Shown: positions 48,001-59,030 of the stretch, in pieces
How positions within the stretch are numbered: position 1 is the stretch's first letter
How the letters are laid out: each line of letters begins with the position of its first letter
Source: Archegozetes longisetosus
Lineage: Eukaryota; Arthropoda; Arachnida; Sarcoptiformes; Trhypochthoniidae
Direction of reading: 5' to 3'
DNA: 64,000 bases
NCBI GenBank assembly: GCA_018873245.2
Contig: JAEMBT020000001.1
Coordinates: forward strand, 19,718,220 to 19,782,219
The notes under the pieces: model-generated
What the model saw: only the letters and a program-made list of their open reading frames with translations
Databases searched by the model: none
Told to the model about the DNA's origin: nothing
Position numbers and translations under genes: made by a program

Positions 48001-51000
48001 TATCTTAGGAACTCATCTAGATAAAATGAAAAACGAAACACTAGGTCTTGACCCCATTTTTTACATTTGCCATTGAAAATCTTCAAAAAATTCAACCGTC
48101 GATTTCTACGTGTTTTAGGTCTTGCACCACTTCGAAATTTTTTCAAAATCATCCCCTTATTTTCGTTTATTTTTTGAGCCAAAACTCGAAAGACTTGCAC
48201 TGGGATGATTTTGAAGTCAATTTTCTCCCATAGATGTAACGTTAAATAATTTGATAGAATATTTTTTCTCTGGAACCGCAAGTAACTAAGATCTAGTAAT
48301 TCAGTCGAAGACGCGTCACCAAATATGCAATAGAACTGCAAGGTCAATGGTCCTTACCCATTTTTACTCACACACAGTAGCTTAACGTGAGACCTCCTTC
48401 TGAAACAAAATCTTTATTTTCAATTAAAATCGTCTATTTTCTTTAATGGAAAATATATGTTCATATTTTAAAAGAGCTATATTGAAAAATATTTTTTATT
48501 GCATTTATCAATTACCTATTTTGTAATGTAATCATCTTTTGTAATTCGAATCATTCGTTTAAATTATTTCAAGTAATACTGAGTATGATTCATACGATAC
48601 ATAATCTCGTAATGCAAAAACCATCTAAGGCGGTCTAAATTTACTAAACTAGAGATTTTGTACTTACAAAACAGAAATAATTAAATCGATTAACATGTCT
48701 GTTGCTTTTCACTCATTAAATGTAATACTTTCTTGTTTTTGACTCTCAAATTTATCAATATGAAAGTTAAATAGAGTGACTTAATTAATGAGTTTCACTC
48801 AGGGTTACCAGACATCCTAAAACGAACAAGACTGTACTAGAATCGGAAGCTCTATCCTGTGTTCCAGGCATAGTCAGACCAGGAAGTTATAGTACCTCAT
48901 AAAAAGCAAATTAGAAGATTAAAATAATACAGAAATGAAATATCATCAGTATAAGACCTGTACAATATTAAAAGTACTGTTCCTGTGTTTCTTCAAAGAG
49001 CACGATTAAGTTTACGTTTTAAGAGTATAAAACAAACGAAGGTAATGATTATGCACTCCAATTACTTGTTTTGGAGTGTAACATATCATACGCTCAGATT
49101 TAATATTTTAATTAAAATTCATCTTTCTTAAATACACTCTCGTTAGAATATGAAAGAACTTATGAATTTTTCAGATTAATCTCAAATTTATGAGCATTCG
49201 TAAGAGGATCAGTATCTTCATTCAGCATGTTTAATACCAACATTTTGTCATGAAGTTCCAGTCATTAGTCAAATAGCTCGATTCAAGCTCTACCACATAG
49301 TCATTACTAACATCAATACAAGTAGTGTTCCTACTACTAAATTTTATGATAGTTATCAAACACATGGTAGGCTTATCCATGTTGACTGGCTTCTTTTAAA
49401 TAAAGTATAAGTGAAATTCGCAGAAAAGTGTGAAAATTGAAGGTCACATTTTTCAAAAATAATTCTTAACCCTCCTTTGGTATTTTATGTCCCAGACTGA
49501 TCTTAACTGCTTTAAGTCACCCTAGTTTCATTTTAATTGATTCCTAACAACGCCTTCTCTCAAGCAATTCATTCAATTATTCAGTTGACAAGCAGCTTAA
49601 TCCTACTAAACAAATAAAACGTTCCATCCAATTTAATTATTTTTCAATTAAAAGTTCAAAAAGTATAAATAAAAAGTTTGTCATAAACAATTTACTTTGA
49701 TTGATAGGTAAAAGGAATTCAAACCGAGCGCTAAACCAATCACCAAAACTGGTTAAGTACGGATACAACACGCTTATCATTTGGTTAATAGCATTACTTT
49801 TGGCCTCTCCGATATGTATATATCAAAGAGTAGTTGAGTTTGGTATTAAAGGATTGGTTTCATATGACAAATGTGTAGAAACGTGGCCAAACAATAATAG
49901 AGGCATCTATTCTTTTGTCACACTAATTACTCAATTGTTGATTCCAAGTTCAGTCATGTTAGTGTCTCACTATCGCATTCGAGGACATCTCCATTCACAC
50001 AGAATTAGACGTATTCGCAGATCTATGAATGACAGACAATTCAGCAATTCATCGATCCGTTCGAATGGAACCAACAATGAAGACAATCAAAGGTATGGGG
50101 AATATTGATACAATCATTCGAACAAATTCTATGAGTGAATTTATCGATTGGTCTGTTACTTGTAAGATTACATCAGCTGTAGACACTTTATGTTAGTAAC
50201 AGATCAGGCTCAAACACTTGCATTTAAGCTAAAAATACTACGTAACCTGTAAGCATTAGAAGAGTTCTATTGACTATAGGTTTAATTCACCTATAGACTC
50301 AATTCCATCTCTCAATTCTATGAGATAGTATTCATACGTGAGTTTAATTTTTAGCTTTTCAAACATTGAGATTGCATTAAGGAAACTAAATTGGATTTTC
50401 ACCAGAAATCTTTAGTCAAGTTAAGTGTCTGCTTGAATAACATTAAATGTTGAAAAATGATTGCTGAGCAACATATCTTATATTGATTTATTCTTTGTGG
50501 AAGATATTTTTCAATTTTTCTCAACTGTGAACCATTTATGATTTTTGATCGATCAAAATATTCAAAATAATTGTCACTTAAAAATCGTCAGTTTGAATAC
50601 TCTTTCATACAATTTTCGATAGCCTTTTAACATAGTTTTTGTTTTAAACCTAAAGGATTAGTGTCAAAATTTTCAGAAATTAAGAACATTTTTCGACCCC
50701 GACTATAATAATATAGAAATGTGGAGTTGGGATAAAATTATGTTTAACAATTCTTTGAGTGTCGTCAGTTGTCTTTCAGAGTTAAGTTTATAACTGTTTG
50801 AAATGATATCATAATCTGTAGGAAATGACAAATAAAACTGTCAATTTTAAGATAAAATTTAATATAGTAATATTTTACTCAGGGCTGTTTTAATTCAAAT
50901 CTAGTTTATTTAATGTATAGTTATTATAGTTTTAAGAAAATTGTATACATTTTTTGAGTGCAATAAATAATTGATCGCAGTTCAGTTTATGGGAAAGTTC

Positions 51001-51549
51001 TAGCTTACTTTTGTAGGAATTATAAACTCGTCTGAAAATATATGATCCCGAATATGCACAGATCTGTTTAAACAAACTGTGTGCTTTGATAAAACGTAGA
51101 AATTGAATGATAGGAACTGAGGTCAAATTTGCATTGATTCATATTGAAACATCATTAAACTTTAATGTTTATTCAACAGAGACACTGTCATAACTGAAGA
51201 ACTTGCTACAAATTCCTCGGCAGTAGCGATGAAATGTTTTCCATCACCTATATGTGATCCGAACTTTTTTGATAAAGAGCTAAATCGGAATAATCGCATT
51301 ACCATATTCTTACTAACGGTGACCATAATATTTGGCATAAGTTGGCTACCATGGAATCTATTCAACGTTTACGTTGACTTCTATCCAGATATCAATCTGA
51401 CTCCAAGTGATTTATATCTATTGTTAGCGGTTTGCCATTTGATAGCGATGTCATCGGCCACTACTAATGCTATTTTCTATGGATTTCTGCACACAGCCAT
51501 CAGAAGCGAACTCGGCAATATCATACTGAAAGTCAAAAGACATTTCTAA
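33475..51549 (+). CDS. NPFR: Neuropeptide F/Y-type GPCR, copy 2 (3 exons)
   Basis: Exons 33475-33946, 49708-50092 and 51180-51549 join to 408 aa, with GT-AG junctions at the same codons and phases as copy 1. Exon 1 aligns with copy 1 without a gap: glycosylation site N19-V-T, TM2 Asp at 95, C122 before TM3, then D146-R-M in place of DRY. Exon 2 gives W-L-I-A-L-L-L-A-S-P, loop 2 C-V-E-T-W-P and TM5. Exon 3 gives S-W-L-P-W-N and M-S-S-A-T-T-N-A-I-F-Y. Loop 3 differs: an extra basic run (R-I-R-R-I-R-R-S) and M-K-C-F-P-S-P-I-C in place of the Tyr/Gln-rich part of copy 1. The short tail ends K-R-H-F and lacks the near-terminal Cys of copy 1. Expected role: peptide-activated signalling at the plasma membrane. 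AATAAA lies 265 bases past the stop (51815-51820). Confidence 0.9.
36725..37138 (-). mobile_element. Internally deleted mariner element, 414 bp
   Basis: Ends TTAGGGTTTTGCTTATGTAA and its complement, each next to TA (36723-36724, 37139-37140). Inverted repeats run about 24 bases. It holds only the start of a transposase gene on the minus strand, which is how many mariner-derived MITEs arise. Confidence 0.85.
36760..36977 (-). pseudogene. Mariner transposase N-terminus (HTH_48-like)
   Basis: From ATG 36977 reading left: H-I-R-H-C-L-L-Y-E-F, then G-S-N-A-T-E-A-A, then Q-R-W-F-S-R-F, an in-frame TGA, then F-S-V-E-D-N-P-E-S-G-R-P. This is the paired helix-turn-helix region typical of mariner (SETMAR-related) transposases, at the expected start of the gene. 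The catalytic domain is absent, so no enzyme can be made. Confidence 0.85.
38981..39009 (+). repeat. (GT)n microsatellite
   Basis: About 14 uninterrupted GT units. The frame on the opposite strand (38912-39112) reads Thr-His repeats from it and is not a gene. Confidence 0.95.
42714..43462. mobile_element. Non-autonomous element nested in the mariner remnant (749 bp)
   Basis: Perfect 20-bp inverted ends AAAGAGGTTGTCCGGAGATC and its complement. It interrupts the N-terminal part of the mariner-type transposase pseudogene. The target duplication is unclear (TA on the right, GA on the left). Inside, a stretch of about 55 bases is present twice (near 43205 and 43355), around GCAAGACT and GAGAGCTTTC. 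A smaller MITE lies at 43038-43128. The frame at 42615-42815 crosses the left edge and is part pseudogene, part element. Confidence 0.7.
43038..43128. mobile_element. 91-bp MITE flanked by TTAA
   Basis: Ends TATATAGTGTTCGGAGTAG and its near complement are bordered by TTAA on both sides (43034-43037, 43129-43132). TTAA duplications are typical of piggyBac-type elements, though TA-TA ends of Tc1 type are an alternative. This is the third level of nesting here. Confidence 0.5.
45171..45553. mobile_element. Tc1/mariner-type MITE, 383 bp
   Basis: Starts CAGTTTTGGCCGATCAGTTT and ends in the matching complement, with TA on both sides. The inverted repeats run about 75 bases, including ATGATGCACCC and CATTACTAATTAGTA. 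The interior has no coding frame. Confidence 0.82.
47325..47906 (-). mobile_element. Nested Tc1/mariner-superfamily element, 582 bp
   Basis: Inverted ends AAAGGGTGCTCGGGAAATAG and its near complement lie in the gap between the arms of the long-TIR element. A transposase C-terminal remnant is inside. The target duplication is not obvious, so the outer bases are approximate. Confidence 0.65.
47450..47658 (-). pseudogene. Transposase C-terminus with the third catalytic Glu
   Basis: Minus-strand frame reads F-V-K-N-A-R-P-I-E-K-F-W-A-I-C-K, then M-Q-N-F-R-F-V-W-R-R-I-S, S-A-Q-K-L-M and N-L-R. The R-P-I-E-x-F-W-A block is the third catalytic motif of IS630/Tc1/mariner-type DDE transposases, followed by the usual C-terminal helices. 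The first two catalytic blocks are missing. Confidence 0.65.
48800..49524. mobile_element. hAT-type element family D (725 bp)
   Basis: Ends CAGGGTTACCAGACATCC and TTAAGTCACCCTA are imperfect inverted repeats. The flanking 8-mers GTTTCACT (48792-48799) and GTTTCATT (49525-49532) match at 7 of 8. No coding frame. It shares the outer bases, but little else, with families A-C. Older than B and C judging by its mismatched ends. Confidence 0.65.
50093..51179 (+). other. Intron 2 of receptor gene 2
   Basis: 1.1 kb, donor GTATGG (same as copy 1) and acceptor TTCAACAG. It splits an arginine codon in intracellular loop 3, as in copy 1. Nothing else recognised inside. Confidence 0.8.
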
Positions 51550-51814
51550 AAATCTCACTTCTATTGTCTTTACTTAACATATCTTTACTTAACGTATTCA
51601 ATTAAGATGTCAATCAGTTTACCTATTTTATTGAATTATAAATATTATTCTTTATAGTTGTTATTATCAAACATGAAGAATGAGTTTTAGATTGTTGTTT
51701 GTTCAGTTCAAAATTATATTTATTTGAAGTATGACTTTCTGAGAATTGATTGCAAATGGTTTTTCAAACATACTTAAATGGTTACGAAACAGTACTTTAA
51801 AAGCAAAAGTATTC

Positions 51815-51820
51815 AATAAA
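51815..51820 (+). terminator. Likely polyadenylation signal of receptor gene 2
   Basis: AATAAA within ATTCAATAAAAATAAAAA, 265 bases after the stop codon and followed by a TG-rich stretch (ATGTGTGTCG). Sensible position for a short 3'UTR. Confidence 0.5.
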
Positions 51821-54800
51821 AATAAAAATGTGTGTCGCATAATCATTTTTCCATATTTTTAACTTAAAGTCATTGAAGAGCATTTTTGAGAGAAATTATT
51901 ACTTTGTCGGAACAATTTGAATTAGCATTTTGAAGTATTTACTCGAGCTTTTGATTAATTTTCGTACTTAGAAATATTTATTACAGAATACTTATTATAT
52001 ATTCAAATGAGAGGTTAAGATTTTCATTTAAGTAAATTTTCATATTTTCAAATATTTATCTTTAATTTAACTATTTTTATCAGTCAAACTGAGAGGAAAG
52101 CTCGAAAATAAACAATTACATTGTTTTCTTTCTTTGACTACTTCCATAACATATTCAAATAAAATTGGTATCAATTTGCATACGAGTAAAAGAATTAAGT
52201 GAACAAAACTACGAGTTCATTATGTAAGAGTCAATTGTAAATAATATCTTTATTATTATCTTTGGTATCTTCAATGCTATCTGAAAGTAGAACAAAGTAT
52301 ATGAATTTTAAAGTGAAGAAAGCAAATAATACTTCTATTTTTATACTGAAACAACACAGAATCAGAAATTGTACTGAGAATATAGAAACTATGATAAAAC
52401 GCATTTTAATTTTAGATAATTCTATGCGTAAGAGCACTGAATATCGATAAAATACCACTAGTTGTAAACATTTTTATTCATACACGTGCCTAATCTTATA
52501 CTTACTTAAGCCTCCGCAGAAAAACTCGAATAATCAAAAATGCTTGAAGTCATTGAAAGTTAGAAATGAATGACAACTGCCTGCGTCTACTTATTCTCTC
52601 TCTTGATAAAATAGAAAAAATTTTGGATTTCAGTAAAGTTATATAGGTATATATTTCATTAAATAGACATATAAGTTTTCTTTTATATTAATAAAAATGC
52701 AATAAATTGCTGAACAGTTGTGCAAGATGAATACATAAATTGAATCTTTTAATACTTTCCTCTTGAGCTGTTTCAATGTAAGACATTATTTGTTCGCATT
52801 ATCATAATTTATATATTAAACTGATATAGTACTGTAAACTTATATTTTGATTATTTAATGGAATTCAAATAAAAAAGATAAAAGTTTTATTCATATAACG
52901 GTTGAATTAACTTTTTCACTTCAATAGGATTCCAAACGTGAGTTTCTTACCAAAAGTATTTTACAAACCATAAATCATGTTATAAAAATAAGATTCGAAG
53001 GAGTGAAAACTTTCTCAACTCTTCACATAGGAGGTCTTAAAAGAGCGAACTTTTGTGCAAGGATAATGCCAGTATCTTATATTTAGTAACACTCAAAGAG
53101 TAAAACAAAAAGAACAAATGGCTGAGTCCGTTCAAGTTCCGAACCCATTTTAATCTTACTCAAGGATCACGATCTAATACTAAATTAGATAAAGTAATTG
53201 GTAATCTTAGCAATGACGTGTTCAATCGGTTCAAAAAGCAAAGAAAAGTACTAAATATACATCAATACTCTCATATCTAACTGATGAAACTCTTATGAAA
53301 ACCTTTATCGTCATCAGTTCTTGAGCTTTAAGATGTTCAAGACCGAGCCATCATAAGAAAAATAGAGAAGATTTCTGTGACTTAAAGGGCTCTAAGAATA
53401 ATTTTATTTATTTATTTTTAATGTAAAATTTATACATAGAATCTAAGTAAACTAAGTAAAAATTGAATTTTCTCAGCAACTTCTAAAAATCACAACGTGC
53501 AATATTGATAGTGAAGTTTAGCTCTTAAATTGATACGAAATTTCAAATCGTAAACATATTGCTTAAGTACTTTTAAGTTTGAAAGTTTCTTCAGTTCAAA
53601 AAGAAGAAATCTTAGAGTTTATTTACACAAATAAAATCTTTTTCGTAAGAGTTTGATATTTATAGTCATACTATGAACAAATATCATCTCTGTGTTTTGT
53701 TGAACGAAAAATATTTTTTGATGTTTGAATTTTCTGTTATTAGAGAGTCCCCTTAAGAAATTAAATCTCTACCTAATAAATTATGATATTAAAATTGGTT
53801 TTTCTTATCTAAAGAGCTTTCCAAAATTCATTTCTTTTGCATCAATCATCGAACCATTGAAAGCTTTCTTCTCACTGAATATATTGATTGCTGAATTCTA
53901 ATTGTGTACATATTTTATGAAGGAATTCAACTCATAGAGTCTGTTAGGCAAGTTTGTAAGCTTTACAAACCAATAAATATATATGCTGAAAAAAGTTCTT
54001 TATACTTCTTAAACTGACTGGTGAGTGTCTCTGAATGTGAAATCAAACTCATTAGACTAAGAAATGCAAAGCTGTAAAATCTTAGCCATATTAGTTCAAA
54101 TGAAATAACCGATAATGTTATGAATTAAATATTATTTTGGAGTTTAATCTGAACTTACACTTGAGAACATTATCCAATTACGCGACTGATAAGTTTCGGA
54201 AAGAAAAAGGTCTAGCGATTAGACGTATCGATTTTTCAATCAATTCCTTATCTGTTGCATATTTCATAAGACCAAAAGATTTAAAATTTTGTTGAACTAA
54301 ACAAGTTGATAGAAAAATATGAAGCAACTTTTCTTGAACCAGCCTAAAAGCTACTTAAACTTTCTGTCTAACTCTGTCTGTCTCTATCTGGTGTCTATGT
54401 CTAACGACTGGTAGAGTGAACTACTTTGGATGTGGGCATTTTTATTTTTATAACTCGAGGATTACAAACAGTTAAGAGAGTTCTAACTCGAATAAAAACT
54501 TATATAACTCAACCACAAATCTTTGGGAAAGGAATTTCAAAAATAAGACTTTAAAAGATGAACCACTAACCGAAAAATACATTGGTAGATTAAGATTGAG
54601 GATCTTTGAATCTCCCATTGTCTTAAATGCAATTTATTTGTCACAAAGCATTTCTACTTTATTAGAAATAATGATCTCTTCCCTTTATTTGTCTTCTTCG
54701 GTTCATTAATTTTCTAATAATTGAGTAAATTTGAAGCACTCAGCAAGTATTGACTCAAGTCAAATGAAATTTGATCTACTTTTAAGGCTTTAAAAACATT

Positions 54801-57800
54801 TGCTTCAATTAGAGAATGTTTGATCCAAATAAACATCAGGGTAATTACTGGACTACACCTTATGTCACTTTCTAATACTTATTACTAGTACTACACTTGT
54901 ATTCAGTTGATAGGTCAACATATATTACTATTAGTGTTTTTAGAAAAATATAGCCTGAATTTGACACTTATCCCTTCAAGATTATCAATATTAATATTAT
55001 ATAACTACCGAAAAACATGAAAATATGTTAATCTTTGCGTGTAATGTCAAAGAAGTGGCATGTTTAATATGAAAAGTGTTCTGAGTATCAAGGTTCGAGT
55101 CGCACTTTTCTATAAACTTCAGTTAAGTAAATTCTTATTTAGAAAATGTTACCGCTCACTTTAAATACAATGTATAATAATATGCATTTAACGAACAGTT
55201 TGTGCTCTAATGTAACAGAATTTGCTTTGCTTCAGAGCAAAATGATTGAACTATCATTTTAGGTCAGAGTTTAGGCAGAATAAGTCGGAAGACCTTTAAT
55301 AATTAAGTTAATTACTCTTCACGATTGCTGTTTTTACCTTATCTCTTTCACATTTGCTAGCTTTTATAGATTCGAATTATCAATAACTCAGCCCAAGAAA
55401 GACATTATTTTTAGTTTTCACTCTCGAGGCTCGAATAGTTGATTATTCCTTTTACGAACTCAAACCTGTAATCATTTGCTTTAACATTATAGAGAAAATC
55501 TGCTTTGAGGTCGTAGCTCAGAAATACTGAGACTATAAAAGACTCATTTCATTCATCAATGAGTGCTTCAAATAGATTTAAATTTATTGAATGAGAAAGA
55601 ATTTAAGAGAAAATTTTGCGACTATTCAATTCCCAGATCATTAGCCTTTGAATTAATTTAGACTTTATTTGCTTATCCAAGCATTTTATTAATTTTCCAG
55701 ATATTCTGTTCAACAAAAAATAGATATTTATTGAATTTCTTAGTGTAGTAATTCATTTAATTTTTGCGAAACAGATAGAATTGGGTTAATGCATTCAATC
55801 GAAAATTGCAATTAATCTTTAGTTGAAAAACGTGCTAATGGTAGATGTGAACAGTTTACATCGTAAATTTGAATCACTTTTCATTTATTCTAATGAAGTT
55901 GTTGACGCATACAACAATTAAAGGCTAACACATCAGACAATTCTGAATTATATTATTGAATAAATTTGTAACAAATATTTATCTAATTTTGTGCCATCAA
56001 AATTCAAATTATCTTTGCATATAGAATACGAATACCAAGCATTGGTTGAATTCCTGTAAGTAAATTAATCTTGTGTTGACGCCCTATGAACAGGTTAATC
56101 ATTGATCAAACATCTTTGTTAGTCGTTCGCCTCAATCCATTTCAGCACTTGAAATCAAAAATTCTAAGCAATTTAATTATTGGTGGCATGAGCTTGAAAT
56201 GGCTTTTCCAATTAAGCGGAGAAACAACGAACAAGAATCCAGAAGAGATCAACAATAGATCTTTCAACTTATAGGCGTCATGAACACTTGTTAATAGAAC
56301 CGATTCGTTAGAGAAGGAACATTTTTGTTATCTGCTCCCATAGGGCAGAATAACTCAAAATCTGTTTTAATGAGACATTTTCAGTACCAAAAACCACATT
56401 TCAAAAGGTTCACAAAAGATGACATGAGAGAGAGAGAGAGAGATTTTGTGAAATACGAGTGAACTGAGAGCTAAACGTTGTCACTCTCAATGATTAAATG
56501 AAATACTCTTTCATCCGAATAAAAACTTAGATTCGCTTTTTCTCTATACACTGATTTCCCTGTAATCTTATCGTAATAATAAACCGAATTTTGTCTGAAC
56601 ATTCATAATAAATAACTATATGAAAATACAAGTGTCTTATTTCGCTCATCGATCTTCAGATGAATTGAGTCTCGTTTCATGGGTTTAGTAACTTTCATCA
56701 GAACTATTCAACATCCGCTAAATGCACGCCAATTCTCTTCTGTTATTGAACTGTTTTTCACAAATCGAGACAACATCCTATTCGTGATATTTAATTAGTT
56801 TTTGAACGACAGCGCAAACATCATGAGAAACCATTCTTACAACCATATAATTATGGTTTATCATCATTAAATAACATAAAATACTGCACCGAAGAGAATG
56901 TCTGTACCTTTAATTTTGATTCATTCCCCGAAACGAAAGCGGGTACTAACTCAATAAGTGTCTGATAAATAGCAACGTTAGTCTAACAAGGAGTCAGGTA
57001 AAGGATAGATAAAATTAACTAACACAAGAGGCAGTCAAGATCTCTTGAGTTGACACCATTTTCATTGACTTTTCGTACAATTCAGTTTATTGCCCAAGTG
57101 CTTCAATCCAAAAAAAGTTACCTTTTCTTCTTATTTTGATCAAAATTTGATATGATATGAACTCAAACTTTGGAAAAAAGTTGTGATTTGTGAGACAGTC
57201 TTCAAGTTAAAGAAAATATTTTAAACAATATCTTTCTAGTCGTTTTTACCAACCGTCTGAAGATTAAGTTTTTAAAAATCAGTAAAGTTAATTTTTCTTT
57301 CATTAGAAGAAATATTTTGCTTTTTAAAATAATAGTCAACAAGACAATTGATTGGAAGCTGTTACGAAATTATTTCGTATTGTTTAGAATTATTCTAAGA
57401 ATAGCTTTACTTTCAGTATTGTATTCTAAAATATTTTTTGTAAGAGTAGCTTGAGTTTTGTTTGTGTGTTAGGAGTGGCTCTTCATCCAAAACTAGGAAG
57501 TGAAGAAGAGCTGTTCACAAGTAGATCAATTATGGCATTAGACTATAAATTATGTTTGCCTTTTATTTTCATCATTTTCATATGATTACTGTATTCAAGA
57601 ATTTTATATTTAATCGAATTGAATATAATTTTGAATATGCTACGTCTAGTCCTAATAATTATTTAAGGTTAAGAATGGATATATAATCTGAAGATTGAAT
57701 AAGGCCTTTATTTAAAGTTAGAAACCAGAGTATGACTTGTTTATTATATGATCTTAAGATTATATAAGATCAATTATTTAAAGCTCAGTTTCTACTAATT

Positions 57801-59030
57801 TTTCAATCTTCAAACAAATAGATTCTCTTTTATCAAAAACAACTAAACATTTGATTGAAGCTATTCTTGATTACTGCAGCTGTCAAATTGACAAAAAGCA
57901 TATTATATCAGCCATTTATTGTAATATAGAATACTATTATGACGACGAGAGTTACAAAAGATATTTTTTAGTTCACAAACTTTCAGATTTGTTTTAAAGA
58001 CTCAAGATTGACATTCACTGAACTTGACTACAATTTTGTTTATTTTTTACATGCTTCAGTTAAAACCAATTACAGTTTGCATTTGTCTGAATATTGAAAA
58101 GATGGTATAAAAAGTCAGTTTAAATAATCAACCTCGTATAACTTTATTATACAATACAAGTCATTCAAAGCTAATAATAGACTCAGATTTTCAACTTTAA
58201 AATAAAGGCTTTGTTTAGTTCTAAAATTGTATAACTATTTTTAAGATTTAAATAATTATTAGTATCAAATGCAACAAATATATTGGTTATCGACTTTACA
58301 GTTATAACTTTAAAGGGGAAGCTTTGAAGCGAAAAGGATTTATTTTTTTATTTTTCTGTTGCTAAACAACTTATTCGTTACAATTCTATTGATTCCTGCC
58401 GAAGAAAATGCTAAACAACTTGTTTACTATTGAAAATTTGTTCGCGCATCAGAGCTTTATTCACGTGAATATTGGTTTGAGTTATGTTGAATTGAATTTA
58501 ACATGTTAGAAACGACACACTTCAACCAATGAAACGTGACTTAAATAACTAAACAATTTGAAAAATTTCCACACTTTATGATCATTATAATTCACAGAAC
58601 AATTGATACTCTTTACAGGAGGTTTTGATTACGAAAATTTAATATTAAATAAATTTATTCTCAATACTGAATGATCCAAACACATTCCGAATAATAGCTT
58701 TTTTATTATTATGTGTTAATTATATCAATCAAAATAAACCATGACAATAAGAAAAAGTTAAGAACTCCTTCCCAGACAGTCAAAAATAATATTAATATTG
58801 ACGATGAATGCAAGTTAAAATTGCAAGACTTTTGGTTCAGAAAACTTGTAATTTCGCAACCTATTCACGATTGAGCCAATTATTGTTGAGGCACGTATAA
58901 GACTGTACGCCACTAACAAAGAAACTAAATTATTTTTATCCTGATGTGTAATGCCTTTAGTATCGGCTCAGGTGGTTATGTAATACTAATAAGAATTTCT
59001 TAGCAACTATAAATTAAATTAATATTGATA
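51821..59030. other. Intergenic, 7.2 kb, almost featureless
   Basis: AT-rich sequence with no gene I can support. Open frames at 52231-52458 (both strands) and 56086-56274 show no domain. Small items: a (GA)n run at 56426-56443, a TCTG/TCTA-rich patch near 54362-54405, and a B-box-like GGTTCGAGTC near 55084. Confidence 0.45.
56426..56443 (+). repeat. (GA)n microsatellite
   Basis: About nine GA units. Confidence 0.9.

Larger units (their letters stand above)
46765..48396. mobile_element. Long-TIR element, 1.6 kb, with a nested insertion
   Basis: Two arms (about 46765-47060 and 48105-48396) are inverted copies over nearly 300 bases, sharing CACGTTAAGCTA, GGGTAAGGACC and ATCTTAGTTACTTGCGGTT. 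Very long arms with little in between suit Mutator-like or other fold-back elements; no clear target duplication was found. The 141-codon frame at 47922-48347 mostly reads the right arm and shows no domain. Confidence 0.7.
33947..49707 (+). other. Intron 1 of receptor gene 2 (15.8 kb)
   Basis: Donor GTATTG and acceptor TTGATAG, splitting the same glycine codon as in copy 1, whose intron is 3.9 kb. At least five insertions listed separately account for about 4.9 kb. The rest (33947-36724, 37139-41837, 43563-45170, 45554-46764 and 48397-48799) is AT-rich with no supported gene. A 118-codon frame at 37384-37740 (+) is Lys/Asn/Phe-rich and unrecognised. The stretch at about 45953-46007 holds short CTAAACTAAA-like repeats. 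Confidence 0.75.

Noticed and set aside
47922-48347. 141-codon minus-strand frame
   Set aside because: Most of it reads the right arm of the long-TIR element; the same arm on the left is interrupted, so there is no sign of coding constraint.
55055-55100. Possible tRNA near the GGTTCGAGTC motif
   Set aside because: The flanking GAAAAGTG/CACTTTTC pair is only about 20 bases apart; no cloverleaf of tRNA length can be drawn.
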